Positions 35,141 through 45,274 of a DNA stretch of 64,000 nt are shown here, one piece after another. Under the pieces are notes generated by a model. The model had not been told where the DNA came from and did not search any database. It worked only from the letters and a program-made list of their open reading frames with translations. The translations under genes were made by a program, and so were the position numbers. Each line of letters opens with the position of its first letter. The stretch's first letter is position 1. The DNA is from Spirochaeta isovalerica (GTDB taxonomy: Bacteria > Spirochaetota > Spirochaetia > DSM-2461), in assembly GCF_014207565.1 (NCBI RefSeq), contig NZ_JACHGJ010000007.1:62001-126000 (forward strand). Direction: 5' to 3'.

Positions 35141-35779
35141 ATGAAACTGAAATACAATGCGCCGGTGACTCTCACCTTCGCCCTTATATGCACAGCCGTC
35201 GTGGCGGCAGACCAATATCTCGTGCCGGGACTGATCGACGGGTTATTCACCGCCGAGGGGTCGACAACCTTCCGCTACGATAACATTCCGGCTTACACCA
35301 GAGTTTTCAGCTACACCTTCGGACATATCGGCTGGGATCATCTGCTCAGCAACCTGACACTGATCCTGCTTCTGGGACCGATTCTCGAAGAGCGGTTCGG
35401 ATCGAGAAGCCTCGTATTCATGATGTTTATCACCTCGGTCATCAACGGCCTTATCAACGCCTTTTTCTTTCCCACCGAACTGGTCGGCTCCAGCGGTCTG
35501 GTATTTATGATGATCGTCCTTTCCTCCTTCACCAATATCCGGAAAGGGGAAATCCCCCTTACCTTTCTGGTTATAATATCGCTTTATATGGCGCGGGAAA
35601 TTTTCGCCGCCTTCAAGTACGACGATATATCACAGATCTCCCATATCATCGGCGGGACTTGCGGCTCCTTCTTCGGACTTTTCCGCCAGGTTCTCAAGGA
35701 CCATCAGAGCAAAGCCGCTGCCAAAGCCCCCCAGCCGGGAGGCGGAACGGCGAGCACGCAGCAGACCATAGTCATGTAG
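35141..35779 (+). CDS. Rhomboid family intramembrane serine protease
   Basis: 212 residues, about six transmembrane helices. HLLSNL (His67, Asn71), the catalytic GSSG with Ser118, and His168 in SHIIGG give the full rhomboid active site, so it should be active. It cleaves transmembrane helices of substrate proteins in the inner membrane. A soluble C-terminal tail rich in Ala, Gly and Pro follows. ATG 35141 has GAGG upstream. Confidence 0.9.
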   Translation: MKLKYNAPVTLTFALICTAVVAADQYLVPGLIDGLFTAEGSTTFRYDNIPAYTRVFSYTFGHIGWDHLLSNLTLILLLGPILEERFGSRSLVFMMFITSVINGLINAFFFPTELVGSSGLVFMMIVLSSFTNIRKGEIPLTFLVIISLYMAREIFAAFKYDDISQISHIIGGTCGSFFGLFRQVLKDHQSKAAAKAPQPGGGTASTQQTIVM

Positions 35780-35781
35780 CT

Positions 35782-35979
35782 GTGGAAGATAAAAAATGCG
35801 CCTTGTGCGGCGCTGTTATTGATAGGTACGATGAATTTCTCCATCATTTCGATCTGGGCGATGGGCTGGAAAAAGAGATCTGCTCAAAATGCTCAGACAG
35901 GATACTGAAGCACCAGCAGGAAGTCTTTGCCAAACTGTTTCCCACGAAGGCTGCTAAAAAAAGATATAACAGATCCTGA
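35782..35979 (+). CDS. Small zinc-finger protein
   Basis: 65 residues, starting with GTG two bases after the rhomboid stop. CALCG near residue 6 and CSKC near residue 35 form a two-CxxC zinc ribbon; the C-terminus is basic (FPTKAAKKRYNRS). The frame is open further upstream inside the rhomboid gene, but that part has no protein-like character. Tight spacing suggests coupled expression with the protease. Function unknown. Confidence 0.65.
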   Translation: MEDKKCALCGAVIDRYDEFLHHFDLGDGLEKEICSKCSDRILKHQQEVFAKLFPTKAAKKRYNRS

Positions 35980-36129
35980 TAAGACTCATATGGTTTCCGC
36001 ATATCGATTGACTTGATTCAGCCATCTTTCCTGAAGCCCGATACAGGCAGAAGAGGATATTCTATACTTTCCCCGATTTGTCAATTATACTAAAGTTTAT
36101 AAATAAAAATATCAGGATAAATTGTAATA

Positions 36130-37986
36130 ATGAAAAAAGTATGGTTTAAGATTGCACTTTCCATGATTTTTGTCGGCATAATTATGACGGCAGCTATGGG
36201 CTATATATCTTTATATACGACAAGCAGCATAGCAGAAGAGGGAATATCCACTCTGGATAAAGTAATGCGGGAAGGCTTTGACAGAAGTATTCGCTGGGAG
36301 GTGGAGACATCCATATCCATGGTCGACTCCTTGAAGGAACTGGAGAGACAGGGAATCCTGTCTGCCGCACAGGCCGATATTGTAGCAGAACACATAATCA
36401 GAGAGGCTCGTTACGGCAAAGACGGGTATTTCTGGGTCGACTCGTCAGATGGGACAAATATCATCCTGCTTGGCAAAGATTCGGAAGGACAAAACCGGTA
36501 TGATCTACAGGATGTAAAAGGCAACTATCTTATCCGCGATATCATCGCCAACTCGAAAAAAACCGATGGTGGCTTTACTGATTACTGGTTTCCCAAAGCC
36601 GGTTCCGACATCCCTCTTCCCAAAAGGGGATACTCTCTCTTCTACCCCGACCGAGACTGGGTTTTCGGAACAGGCAATTACACAGATGATATTGATCTTC
36701 AGATCCAGGCTTTTACGGAGAATCTGAACAGCAGATTGTTGAAGATCAGATCATTTACGTCCCTATTTATCGGTTTGCTCTTTCTGCTCATATCCGCAGC
36801 TTCCATAGCAGGGGGAAAAGCTCTCTCCAGATCTATCGACATTACTTCCGCAGCACTGGAAGAGATCTCAGACGGAGGAGGAGATCTGACACGGGAACTG
36901 GAAGTCAAATCAAAGGATGAAGTGGGCAAACTGGCTTCTTCTTTCAATCGGTTCAGCCAGAAACTGCGGAATATAATAGGCAAGATCCGCGGTTCCATCG
37001 ATTCGACCAGAAAAAGCAGTGACGAGCTTCTGGCCACATCGACGGAAACCTCCTCTTCGTTGACGGAAATCAGCGCCAATTCCTCTTCCATAGAGCGGCA
37101 GGTGGAACAGCTCAACGGCAGAGTCGATGAAGCCGCCGGTGCGATCATGCAAATAAGCAGAAATATCCAGGATCTGGACTTTCAGGTGGAAAACCAGTCA
37201 TCCGCTGTCGAGCAATCGACTGCAGCTGTTGTAGAGATGGTTTCATCCATCGAAAGCGTTGCCAGGAAAGCGGAAGAGAAAATTGATTCGGTCCACAAAA
37301 TGATGGAATTCACCGTTCACGGCAGACAGGAGATGGAAGAGACAATTGCCGGGGTGATCGGGTTAACCAAAAACATTGATGATATTTTCGCCATAACCGG
37401 AATGATTAATGATATAGCCAGCCAGACGAATCTTCTTTCCATGAATGCGTCCATCGAAGCTGCCCATGCCGGCGATGCAGGTCGCGGATTCGGTGTTGTC
37501 GCAGAAGAGATCAGAAAGCTGGCGGAATCTGCTGCTTCATACGCCGAATCCATAAATGCCACTCTTCAAAAAAACAGCGATGCAATGAAGGATTTGAAGC
37601 AATCGGTCGACTCCACCATGGCAGTCTTCGCTAATGTTGAGGAAACAGTTACAGATACGGAAGAGGCCTTTTCAGAGATAACAGGGGCCATGAAAGAACT
37701 GGCTGCCGGTGCGGAGGAAATCAACAGTTCTGTTGCTGCTATGCGGGATATATCTATTGAGGTTCGTGAGAGTTCAGGACGTATGAGCTCCAGCATCAGG
37801 AAAGTAGAAAACACTTCAGTAGAACTTAAGGACATCTCCCTTTTCGTTGTTAATGCGGTAAAGGAGATCAATATCGGTATAGGGCAGATAAATGAAGCCA
37901 TGTTAGGTTTAAATGCGTCGGTTAACAGCATAAATGATGAGATTCATGAAATCAGCGATCAGATAGGGGTTTTCAAAATTGACTGA
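36130..37986 (+). CDS. Methyl-accepting chemotaxis protein with periplasmic Cache domain
   Basis: 618 residues. TM1 at about 7-28, a single Cache (sCache_2-like) sensor at about 35-200 with [15 protein letters not shown] and the [20 protein letters not shown] end, TM2 at about 208-228, a HAMP domain, and a long coiled coil. The signalling tip is [20 protein letters not shown] followed by [16 protein letters not shown]. Cache domains of this type commonly bind small organic acids; the ligand is not evident. Monocistronic; a hairpin follows. Confidence 0.95.
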   Translation: MKKVWFKIALSMIFVGIIMTAAMGYISLYTTSSIAEEGISTLDKVMREGFDRSIRWEVETSISMVDSLKELERQGILSAAQADIVAEHIIREARYGKDGYFWVDSSDGTNIILLGKDSEGQNRYDLQDVKGNYLIRDIIANSKKTDGGFTDYWFPKAGSDIPLPKRGYSLFYPDRDWVFGTGNYTDDIDLQIQAFTENLNSRLLKIRSFTSLFIGLLFLLISAASIAGGKALSRSIDITSAALEEISDGGGDLTRELEVKSKDEVGKLASSFNRFSQKLRNIIGKIRGSIDSTRKSSDELLATSTETSSSLTEISANSSSIERQVEQLNGRVDEAAGAIMQISRNIQDLDFQVENQSSAVEQSTAAVVEMVSSIESVARKAEEKIDSVHKMMEFTVHGRQEMEETIAGVIGLTKNIDDIFAITGMINDIASQTNLLSMNASIEAAHAGDAGRGFGVVAEEIRKLAESAASYAESINATLQKNSDAMKDLKQSVDSTMAVFANVEETVTDTEEAFSEITGAMKELAAGAEEINSSVAAMRDISIEVRESSGRMSSSIRKVENTSVELKDISLFVVNAVKEINIGIGQINEAMLGLNASVNSINDEIHEISDQIGVFKID

Positions 37987-37989
37987 AAA

Positions 37990-38015
37990 GCAGGGGGTAG
38001 TCATTAGCCCCCTGC
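37990..38015 (+). terminator. Hairpin after the chemotaxis gene
   Basis: GCAGGGGG (37990-37997) pairs with CCCCCTGC (38008-38015) over a 10-nt loop, four bases after the stop. Only GTTAT follows, so the T-tract is poor and termination may be partial. Confidence 0.5.
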
Positions 38016-38164
38016 GTTATACAATTGGCATCACTATTATTTATTGTTAAAGCAAAATACAAACAGCCCTATGCTGGTGCTTCAGTCGAGGTATGGAATT
38101 ATATAGGGAAAAGTAAAACCTGATTATTCTATCGCTGCAAGAAGAATGCAGAGTTTCATATCAT

Positions 38165-38344
38165 CTACCCGACCAACTCGGCATCGGCGTCTTTTTTAAG
38201 CGCCACGAACTCCGGACAATGACCGCTGGTATCCAGATTGGCACCCAGAATGATGCAGTACTCTATCACCGTTTTCAAAGAGTCATCATCCTCTACGAAG
38301 TATTTACACTTCCTGCACTGAGTAAAATCGCGATCTTCTGCCAT
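38165..38344 (-). CDS. Small four-cysteine protein
   Basis: 59 residues with CRKCKYF near residue 10, YCIILGANL near 30 and GHCPEF near 43. Four Cys in this spacing suggest metal or Fe-S binding. The ATG at 38344 is preferred to a longer hydrophobic extension. There is no Shine-Dalgarno; a weak TTGTTT-N16-TAATTT promoter eight bases upstream would give a leaderless message. Divergent from prfA. No family named. Confidence 0.6.
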   Translation of the reverse strand: MAEDRDFTQCRKCKYFVEDDDSLKTVIEYCIILGANLDTSGHCPEFVALKKDADAELVG

Positions 38345-38448
38345 ATGTGTCCAAATTAACACAATATATGGGAAAAACAATACTCTTTTTTAGAAATTGT
38401 TTTTTTTTGGCATTTCTGCTATAAATGTACTCCTTAAAGGAGTATGAA

Positions 38449-39516
38449 ATGCTGGATAAAATGGAAAAACTGCACCACCGCTATAGCGAAGTGGAAAAAA
38501 TGATATCCGACCCCGCTGTCATCAGCGATCAGAAACGCTATAAAGAGCTGATGATGGAGTACTCCAACCTCAAAGATATCGATGATGCCTATCTGGAATA
38601 TAAGAAGATGATAGAAGAGCTGGCCGATGCCAGGGAAATGATCGCCGAAGAGTCCGATCCGGAGATGAAGGAGATGGCTAAAGAGGAGATCAAGGAACTG
38701 GAGAGTTCGGTTGAATCCATGGAGGCCAGGATCAAACTTCTCCTCGTCCCCAAAGATCCGCTCGACGGCAAAAACATCATTATGGAAATCCGCGCAGGAA
38801 CCGGCGGGGATGAGGCGGCACTTTTTGCGGCGGACCTCTACCGTATGTACAGCCGTTATTCCGAATCCAAGGGATGGAAAATCGAAGTGATGAGCTCCAG
38901 CGAGATCGAGCTGGGCGGCTTCAAGGAAATAGTCTTCTCCATTAACGGAAAGGGCGTATACGGCGATCTCCGCTATGAGAGCGGCGGACACAGGGTACAG
39001 AGAATCCCCATTACCGAATCGGGCGGAAGAATTCAGACCTCCGCGGCCACAGTAGCAGTTTTGCCGGAAGCTGAAGAAACCGATATTGAAATAAAGAATG
39101 AAGATCTGAAAATCGATGTGTTCCGGTCCTCCGGTCCGGGCGGCCAGAGTGTAAACACGACGGACTCCGCTGTGAGGATTACCCACCTTCCTACGGGACT
39201 GGTCGTCTCCCAGCAGGATGAGAAGTCTCAGATAAAAAACAAAGCGAAAGCTCTCCGGGTGCTCCGTTCCAGACTTCTGGAGATGGAGGAGCAGAAAAAG
39301 AATGCCGAAAGGGCTGCCGACAGAAAGAGCCAGGTCGGTTCCGGTGACCGATCCGAGAGAATCAGGACATACAACTTCCCACAGGGGCGCTGTACCGACC
39401 ACAGGATAAACCTGACTCTCTACAAACTGGATACAATTATGCAGGGGAACATCGGAGAGATCATCGATGCCCTGAAGATGAGCGCTCAGGAAGAAGCGCT
39501 GCAAAAGGGTGAATGA
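38449..39516 (+). CDS. prfA: Peptide chain release factor 1
   Basis: 355 residues. Contains GGQ motif in [17 protein letters not shown] (about 230) and the RF1-type C-terminus ([11 protein letters not shown]-like, here [22 protein letters not shown]). Releases peptides at UAA and UAG. ATG 38449 is chosen because AAGGAG lies six bases upstream; the ATG at 38425 precedes this site. Followed by prmC with a four-base overlap, the classical pair. Confidence 0.96.
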   Translation: MLDKMEKLHHRYSEVEKMISDPAVISDQKRYKELMMEYSNLKDIDDAYLEYKKMIEELADAREMIAEESDPEMKEMAKEEIKELESSVESMEARIKLLLVPKDPLDGKNIIMEIRAGTGGDEAALFAADLYRMYSRYSESKGWKIEVMSSSEIELGGFKEIVFSINGKGVYGDLRYESGGHRVQRIPITESGGRIQTSAATVAVLPEAEETDIEIKNEDLKIDVFRSSGPGGQSVNTTDSAVRITHLPTGLVVSQQDEKSQIKNKAKALRVLRSRLLEMEEQKKNAERAADRKSQVGSGDRSERIRTYNFPQGRCTDHRINLTLYKLDTIMQGNIGEIIDALKMSAQEEALQKGE

Positions 39517-40364
39517 CAGTACGTGAAGTTCTGAATGAGGGCTCCGGCAGACTGAGTGAAGCGGCTATCGATACGGCCCGTCTCGACAGCTCGCTGATTC
39601 TATGCCACTGCCTGAATATAACGAGAGAGAAACTCTTTGCATCCCTTCCGGACGATGTTCCCGATGAGGCTCTGAAGATGTTCGGAAAACTCATAGAAAT
39701 GCGTCTGGATCATCATCCTGTCGCTTATCTGACGGGAACCAAGGAGTTTTTCGGCCTACCTTTTCATGTGGAAGAGGGTGTTCTCTGCCCCCGCCCCGAT
39801 ACGGAACTGCTGGTGGAGACAGTTCTCTCCCTGACGGAAAAGGATAAAGCGCTGAAAGATGTACTCGATATGTGTACGGGAACCGGTTGTATTGCGGTTT
39901 CACTGAAAAATTCGGACAGTTCTCTGAATGTCAGCGCTTCCGATATTTCTCCTGTGGCTGAAAAGGTTTTTTCCATAAATAACTGTACATTGGCCGACGG
40001 GAGTATTAACTTTACAAAAAGCTCTCTTTTTGAAAAAATCGAGGGGACTTTTGATATAATTGTCACCAATCCTCCCTATCTCACCACCGGCGAGACGGAA
40101 GAGAGGATGGAAGAAGGCTGGAAGGAGCCCGCCCTCGCCCTCGACGGCGGGAACGACGGTCTCGATCTGATACGGATAATAATCGGGGAGGCACCCGATT
40201 ACCTCAATGAGGGGGGATACTTGCTTATTGAAGCGCATCCCGCCCAGATGGAAAGCATGAAGGTCTGTATGGAGAGCGAAGGATTCAGAGATATCGCCGT
40301 ACTGAAAGATCTGCCCGGACTGGACAGAGTCATCTGCGGTAGAAAAGGACCGGTTAATGTCTGA
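39513..40364 (+). CDS. prmC: Release factor glutamine methyltransferase
   Basis: 283 residues. Helical N-terminus, then an S-adenosylmethionine fold with [14 protein letters not shown] and the substrate-binding VTNPPYL. Methylates the Gln of the GGQ motif in release factors. ATGA overlap with prfA and eight-base overlap with the next gene show tight coupling. Confidence 0.95.
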   Translation: MTVREVLNEGSGRLSEAAIDTARLDSSLILCHCLNITREKLFASLPDDVPDEALKMFGKLIEMRLDHHPVAYLTGTKEFFGLPFHVEEGVLCPRPDTELLVETVLSLTEKDKALKDVLDMCTGTGCIAVSLKNSDSSLNVSASDISPVAEKVFSINNCTLADGSINFTKSSLFEKIEGTFDIIVTNPPYLTTGETEERMEEGWKEPALALDGGNDGLDLIRIIIGEAPDYLNEGGYLLIEAHPAQMESMKVCMESEGFRDIAVLKDLPGLDRVICGRKGPVNV

Positions 40365-42429
40365 AAGTAAACTGGTCACAGTCGACGATATCGACAGAGA
40401 GATTCAGATTCTCAGAGATAAAGTCTCCTATATGACGACGGAGCAGCAGGACGAAGTGGTCCGCGCCGCCCGCTGGTCGGAAAGGCAGCATGTGGGACAG
40501 AAACGCCGCAGCGGCGAACCCTATATCATCCACCCTATCCGCGTCGCCGAAATTCTCGCCGGTCTTTATATGGACCACCATACGATTCAGGCGGGCCTGC
40601 TGCACGATGTTCTGGAAGATACGCAGATCACCCGTCCCGAATTGAGAGAGATTTTCGGTCCCGAAGTGGAAAAGCTTGTCAACGGCGTTACGAAAATCAA
40701 TATCGTCAATGCCAAGAACCGCAATGTTCAGGAATCGGAAACCATCAGAAAGATGTTTTTTGCCATGGTGAAGGATATCCGGGTCATCCTCATAAAGCTG
40801 GCGGACAAGCGTCACAATATGAGCACGCTCCAGTACATGCCGGAAGACAAACAGAAGCGCATAGCCAGAGAGTGTTTGGACATATACGCTCCCATCGCGG
40901 GGAAGCTCGGTATCTATTCGCTCAAGTCCGAGCTGGAGGATCTGAGCCTCAAGTTCACATCCCCCGATGTTTATTATCAGATTAAAGAGTTCATAGATCA
41001 CAAAAAGGAAGCCCGTTCCGATTTTCTCAAACATATTGAAGAAGACATCTACCGGGAAGCTTCAAAACAGAAAATACAGATAAAGGTTCAAACCAGAGCC
41101 AAACATTTCTATTCCATCTACCGCAAGATGAAGACCAAGGGAAAAGATCTCAGCGAGATATACGATTTCCTCGGAATCAGGATTCTCTGCAACGATCAGG
41201 TGGAATGTTATACTCTGCTCGGTATTGTTCATCAGCTCTGGACTCCCCTTGCGGGACGTTTCAAAGATTATATTGCCATGCCCAAAGAGAATCATTACAA
41301 GAGCCTCCACACGTCCGTTATGGGTTATGGCGGCAAGCCGCTGGAAATTCAGATCCGAACTTACGATATGAACAAGACGGCCGAATACGGAATCGCCGCG
41401 CACTGGCTCTACAAAGAGGGCAAAACGGTTGAATCGGGCAAACCTTCGGATATAAATTTCGTCAATCAGCTCAAAAACTGGAACGAGCAGAAGCTGGATT
41501 CCGGAGAGTTCATGAACTCTATTAAAAAGGAGCTTCTGGAAGACTCCATTTATGTCTTTACGCCTAAGGGCGACAGCATCGAACTGCCCAAGGGATCCAC
41601 GGCCATTGACTTTGCCTATCGCATCCACACCGATGTGGGACATCACTGCATGGGAGCCAAAGCGGACGGTGCCATCATCCCCCTGACCAAGCCTCTGAGA
41701 AGCACCCAGACTATATCCGTCATGACCAGCCCTTCAGCCCATCCCCACGTAAACTGGCTGCGTTATGTCAAAACCTATAAAGCCCGGTCCAAAATCCGGC
41801 ACTGGCTCAATAAAAACGAATCCGGCGTCTTTATCGATAGAAATATCGTGGCCCATAAAAAGGAAGCTCATCATCCGCCGCCTTCTAAGGAACCGGAAGA
41901 GACGAAAAAAGAGGGAGAAGAGTACACCCATATTTTTCAGAACAAGGTTCTGGACAAAACCAAAGTCGGCATCACCATAGACAACGAACGAAATCTTATG
42001 ATCCACCTGGCCCAGTGCTGCAACCCCACAACGGGAGATGATATTATCGGTTTCGTTTCAAGGGGCCGGGGCATCATCGTTCACAAATCGAACTGCTCGA
42101 ATCTGAAAAACATCAAGGAATTCGATGAGCGGAAAGTTTATGTGGAATGGGAAACCGTCTCCACCAAATTCACCCAGCGCTTCCGGATCCATTCCAAATA
42201 CCGGAACGACCTTTTCTCGGAAATTGAAGGGGCCATCAGAAAAAACCGGGGCCATCTTATTTCCGGCTCCCTCGATGAAACAGAGCGGGGAGACCTCCTG
42301 GGGTTCTTCACGGTTGAACTGGAGCGGATGGAGGACGAGAAAAAAGTGGCCAAGAGTATCCGATCCATCCCCGCTGTTATGAATGTACAGAAAGTACAGA
42401 GCCTGCAGAACAGACCCCTTCCGGAGTAA
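40357..42429 (+). CDS. rsh: RelA/SpoT homologue, bifunctional (p)ppGpp synthetase/hydrolase
   Basis: 690 residues. N-terminal HD hydrolase with His83-Asp84 in LLHDVLEDT and KRHNMSTL; synthetase with DFLGIRILC and RFKDYIAMPKENHYKSLHT, where RFKD is the RxKD form of bifunctional enzymes rather than ExDD of RelA. TGS domain (YVFTPKGDSIELPKGSTAIDFAY) and C-terminal ACT-type region follow. Makes and degrades the stringent-response alarmone. Confidence 0.95.
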   Translation: MSESKLVTVDDIDREIQILRDKVSYMTTEQQDEVVRAARWSERQHVGQKRRSGEPYIIHPIRVAEILAGLYMDHHTIQAGLLHDVLEDTQITRPELREIFGPEVEKLVNGVTKINIVNAKNRNVQESETIRKMFFAMVKDIRVILIKLADKRHNMSTLQYMPEDKQKRIARECLDIYAPIAGKLGIYSLKSELEDLSLKFTSPDVYYQIKEFIDHKKEARSDFLKHIEEDIYREASKQKIQIKVQTRAKHFYSIYRKMKTKGKDLSEIYDFLGIRILCNDQVECYTLLGIVHQLWTPLAGRFKDYIAMPKENHYKSLHTSVMGYGGKPLEIQIRTYDMNKTAEYGIAAHWLYKEGKTVESGKPSDINFVNQLKNWNEQKLDSGEFMNSIKKELLEDSIYVFTPKGDSIELPKGSTAIDFAYRIHTDVGHHCMGAKADGAIIPLTKPLRSTQTISVMTSPSAHPHVNWLRYVKTYKARSKIRHWLNKNESGVFIDRNIVAHKKEAHHPPPSKEPEETKKEGEEYTHIFQNKVLDKTKVGITIDNERNLMIHLAQCCNPTTGDDIIGFVSRGRGIIVHKSNCSNLKNIKEFDERKVYVEWETVSTKFTQRFRIHSKYRNDLFSEIEGAIRKNRGHLISGSLDETERGDLLGFFTVELERMEDEKKVAKSIRSIPAVMNVQKVQSLQNRPLPE

Positions 42430-42433
42430 AGCT

Positions 42434-42937
42434 TTGAATCTCAATATTGTTCTCCACGAACCGGAAATTCCCCAGAATACTGGAAACATCGCCCGGACCT
42501 GCAGCGCCACCGGCGCGTCTCTTCATCTGATCCGGCCTCTGGGCTTCTCGGTGGATGAAAAATCGGTCCGCCGCGCCGGACTCGATTACTGGCACCTGCT
42601 CGATATCCATTATTACGACGATCTGGAGGATTTTTTCGGAAAAAATCCTGAAGGTCTTCATGTTTTTGCCACAACCAAAGCGGAAAAGACCTACGACGAG
42701 CCCCTCTACACCTCCCATGAATCTGTCTATCTGATCTTCGGAAAGGAATCGAAGGGATTGCCGGAGGAACTGCTTGTCAAACACAGAGCGAACTGCGTCA
42801 GAATCCCCATGATCGGCGAAGCGCGGTCTCTCAATCTCTCCAATTCAGTCGCCATCATGGCTTATGAAGTGATGCGGCAATGCGGGTTTGATTTTCTGCA
42901 GAAAGAAGGAAAACTCCACAGGCTCTCATGGGACTGA
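42434..42937 (+). CDS. trmL: tRNA 2'-O-methyltransferase of the SPOUT family, TrmL-like
   Basis: 167 residues. NIVLHEPEIPQNTGNIARTC at the N-terminus and IPMIGEARSLNLSNSVAIM at the C-terminal knot are diagnostic for TrmL, which methylates the wobble base of tRNA-Leu. Start is TTG with GGAG seven bases upstream, five bases after the rsh stop. It overlaps the helicase gene by 10 bp. Confidence 0.92.
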   Translation: MNLNIVLHEPEIPQNTGNIARTCSATGASLHLIRPLGFSVDEKSVRRAGLDYWHLLDIHYYDDLEDFFGKNPEGLHVFATTKAEKTYDEPLYTSHESVYLIFGKESKGLPEELLVKHRANCVRIPMIGEARSLNLSNSVAIMAYEVMRQCGFDFLQKEGKLHRLSWD

Positions 42938-45270
42938 CCGATCCGAGGCATATATCGGTAAGAGAGCTGATCGCTGCCGTTCACCTCTCGGGAGACCTGG
43001 TCACCGAATCATGGTCCAACCGCCGGGCTGTCGAGGGAACGAAAGGACACAAAATCGTCCAGGAATCGAGAGGTGATGACTACCAGAAAGAGGTAAAAGT
43101 CTCCGGTGAGTTCAAGTCGGAAGAACTTGTGCTGATCGTCGACGGCAGGATGGACGGCCTGCTGCCCGCCTCGGATCTGCGGGAACGTCCGCTGATCGAA
43201 GAGATAAAAACCGTCACGGAGAGCTTTCCTCCCTCCTGGGAAGAAACGCCCGAAGAACACCGGCTTCAACTCCTCTCTTATGCCTGGCTTTACTGCAGGG
43301 AAGAGGACCTGGATAAAACCGATATACAGCTGACCTATTATCATATGACAACAGGTGAGGAAAAAAGCTTCTCACGAACCGTCACCCCCGATGATGCCGC
43401 CCCCTTCATCATGGAACTGACATCATCCTACCTTTTTCTCTGGAGTCGTTCGGTCGAACGGAACAGAGACAGGAATGAATCCATTCGCGGAGCTGATTTT
43501 CCCTACGGCGATTTCCGCGGTCCCCAGAGAGAGATGTCGGTAGCCGTTTATAGAACCCTGCGTGAAAAGGGAAAACTGATGGTCGAGGCGCCAACGGGAA
43601 CGGGTAAAACTATGGGAGCTCTGTTTCCCGCCTTCAAGGCCCTGGGAGAAAATCTGGGAGACAGAATCTTCTATGCCACGGCCCGGACTCCCGGGCGGCT
43701 GGCAGCGGAGGAAGCGTTTTCGGATCTTCTCGGCACGGGAATGAAATGCCGGGCCGTATCGCTCACGGCCAAACAGAAAATATGCTTCAATCCCGGCAGG
43801 AAGTGCGCACCCGATGAATGCAGCTGGGCGGAGAACTACTACGGTAAATTATCAGAAGTACTGGAAAGCCTGGAGGAATCCACTCTGTTCAATAGAGAAA
43901 AAGTGGAGGAACTGGCGGTCGAACACCATATGTGTCCTTTCGAACTTTCTCTGGATATCTCTCTTGTCTCGGATCTGCTCATCTGCGATTACAACTACAT
44001 TTTCGACCCGCTTGTAAAACTCAAGCGCTATTTCCAGTTCGGCAGAGGGGAAGATTATTTCCTTCTGACCGATGAAGCACACAACCTTCCCGACAGGAGC
44101 CGGGATATGTTCAGCGCCTCGATAAATAAAAAAGCCATACTGGAAGTTAAGCGGGAAGTGAAGGAGAGCCACCCGGTTCTGGCCAGGCGGCTTGAAAAGA
44201 TTAACAAAATCCTTCTTGAAGAAATGAAAAATCTGAAAGAGGAAAACAGGAAATGGGATGAACGGGACAAAATACCCGAGGCCCTGCGCAAAGCTGTCGG
44301 CTTATTCCTGGAGGAAGCGGACAGTACAGATGCAGGACAGACTGTTCTTGATCTGACTTTTGAAATGAGGCGTTTCTACCGGATCAGCGAACTGGCGGGG
44401 GAACAGCACACCGTTCTGATAAGACGAAAAGGTCAAAGCTGTTTGACTCTTTCCCTTCTCAATATGGACCCTGCCCCTCTGCTGGAGAAAGCGTTCAAAC
44501 AGTTCCGGAGTTCCGTCCTTTTTTCAGCGACCCTTATTCCCTCACAATACTTCTGCCGGACACTCTTCGGAGAACAGGAGATCGCTTTTCTGTCCCTTCC
44601 CTCCCCTTTTCCCGAGGAGAACTGTTCGATCTGTATCCGCACCGATATTGAAACGCGATACAATAAGAGAGAAGAATCCCTGCCCGCTCTTTGCAGCGCC
44701 ATAGAGAGGGCCTTTTCCGTCAGAGAGGGCAATTACATTGTTTTCTTTCCCTCCTATTCTTATATGGAGCAGGCCGTGGAGTTTTTCCGGAATCATTATC
44801 CCGAAAGGGACATTCACCTTCAGGAAAGCGGGATGACCGAAGAGGACAGATCATCCTACCTGGACCGTTTTTCCCGGGACGGCGCAGACAGTCTGCTGGC
44901 TTTCGCCGTTATGGGAGGCATATTCGGCGAGGGGATCGATCTGAAAGGGGAAAAGCTGATAGGTGTGATGATAGTCGGACCGGGGCTGCCGGGAATTTCA
45001 GTTGAAAGAGATCTCTATAAAAAATATTATGAAGCGAACGGTGAGAGAGGTTTCGATTACGCTTACCGGCTGCCCGGCTTCAATAAAGTTCTCCAGGCGG
45101 CGGGAAGGGTGATAAGAAGCGAAAAGGACAGAGGACTGATTCTTCTGATCGACAGCCGATACGGATGGAACGAAACGAGAAAACTCTATCCCCCCTATTG
45201 GAGCCGAATACAGTACTGCCGGAATGAAGAGCAGATGAATAATACAATAGTGAATTTCTGGAGAGGATGA
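42928..45270 (+). CDS. RecB-type nuclease fused to XPD/DinG-type Fe-S helicase
   Basis: 780 residues. The first 170 form a PD-(D/E)xK nuclease with His41, Asp76 in GRMDG, Glu92 and Lys94 in EEIKT and the QLLSYAWLY motif of RecB-like enzymes. The helicase follows: FPY...RGPQ Q-motif, Walker A APTGTGKT (221-228), Cys286, Cys293, Cys298 and Cys336 for a 4Fe-4S cluster, DEAH (382-385) and a C-terminal QAAGRVIRSEKDRG motif. All catalytic residues look intact. Probably a DNA repair enzyme acting 5'-3' on branched or flap DNA (inference). Downstream of trmL with overlapping start. Confidence 0.88.
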   Translation: MGLTDPRHISVRELIAAVHLSGDLVTESWSNRRAVEGTKGHKIVQESRGDDYQKEVKVSGEFKSEELVLIVDGRMDGLLPASDLRERPLIEEIKTVTESFPPSWEETPEEHRLQLLSYAWLYCREEDLDKTDIQLTYYHMTTGEEKSFSRTVTPDDAAPFIMELTSSYLFLWSRSVERNRDRNESIRGADFPYGDFRGPQREMSVAVYRTLREKGKLMVEAPTGTGKTMGALFPAFKALGENLGDRIFYATARTPGRLAAEEAFSDLLGTGMKCRAVSLTAKQKICFNPGRKCAPDECSWAENYYGKLSEVLESLEESTLFNREKVEELAVEHHMCPFELSLDISLVSDLLICDYNYIFDPLVKLKRYFQFGRGEDYFLLTDEAHNLPDRSRDMFSASINKKAILEVKREVKESHPVLARRLEKINKILLEEMKNLKEENRKWDERDKIPEALRKAVGLFLEEADSTDAGQTVLDLTFEMRRFYRISELAGEQHTVLIRRKGQSCLTLSLLNMDPAPLLEKAFKQFRSSVLFSATLIPSQYFCRTLFGEQEIAFLSLPSPFPEENCSICIRTDIETRYNKREESLPALCSAIERAFSVREGNYIVFFPSYSYMEQAVEFFRNHYPERDIHLQESGMTEEDRSSYLDRFSRDGADSLLAFAVMGGIFGEGIDLKGEKLIGVMIVGPGLPGISVERDLYKKYYEANGERGFDYAYRLPGFNKVLQAAGRVIRSEKDRGLILLIDSRYGWNETRKLYPPYWSRIQYCRNEEQMNNTIVNFWRG

Positions 45271-45274
45271 AGAG

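Noticed and set aside
38434-39504. 356-codon frame antisense to prfA
   Set aside because: prfA is certain with GGQ motif; the opposite frame is a shadow.
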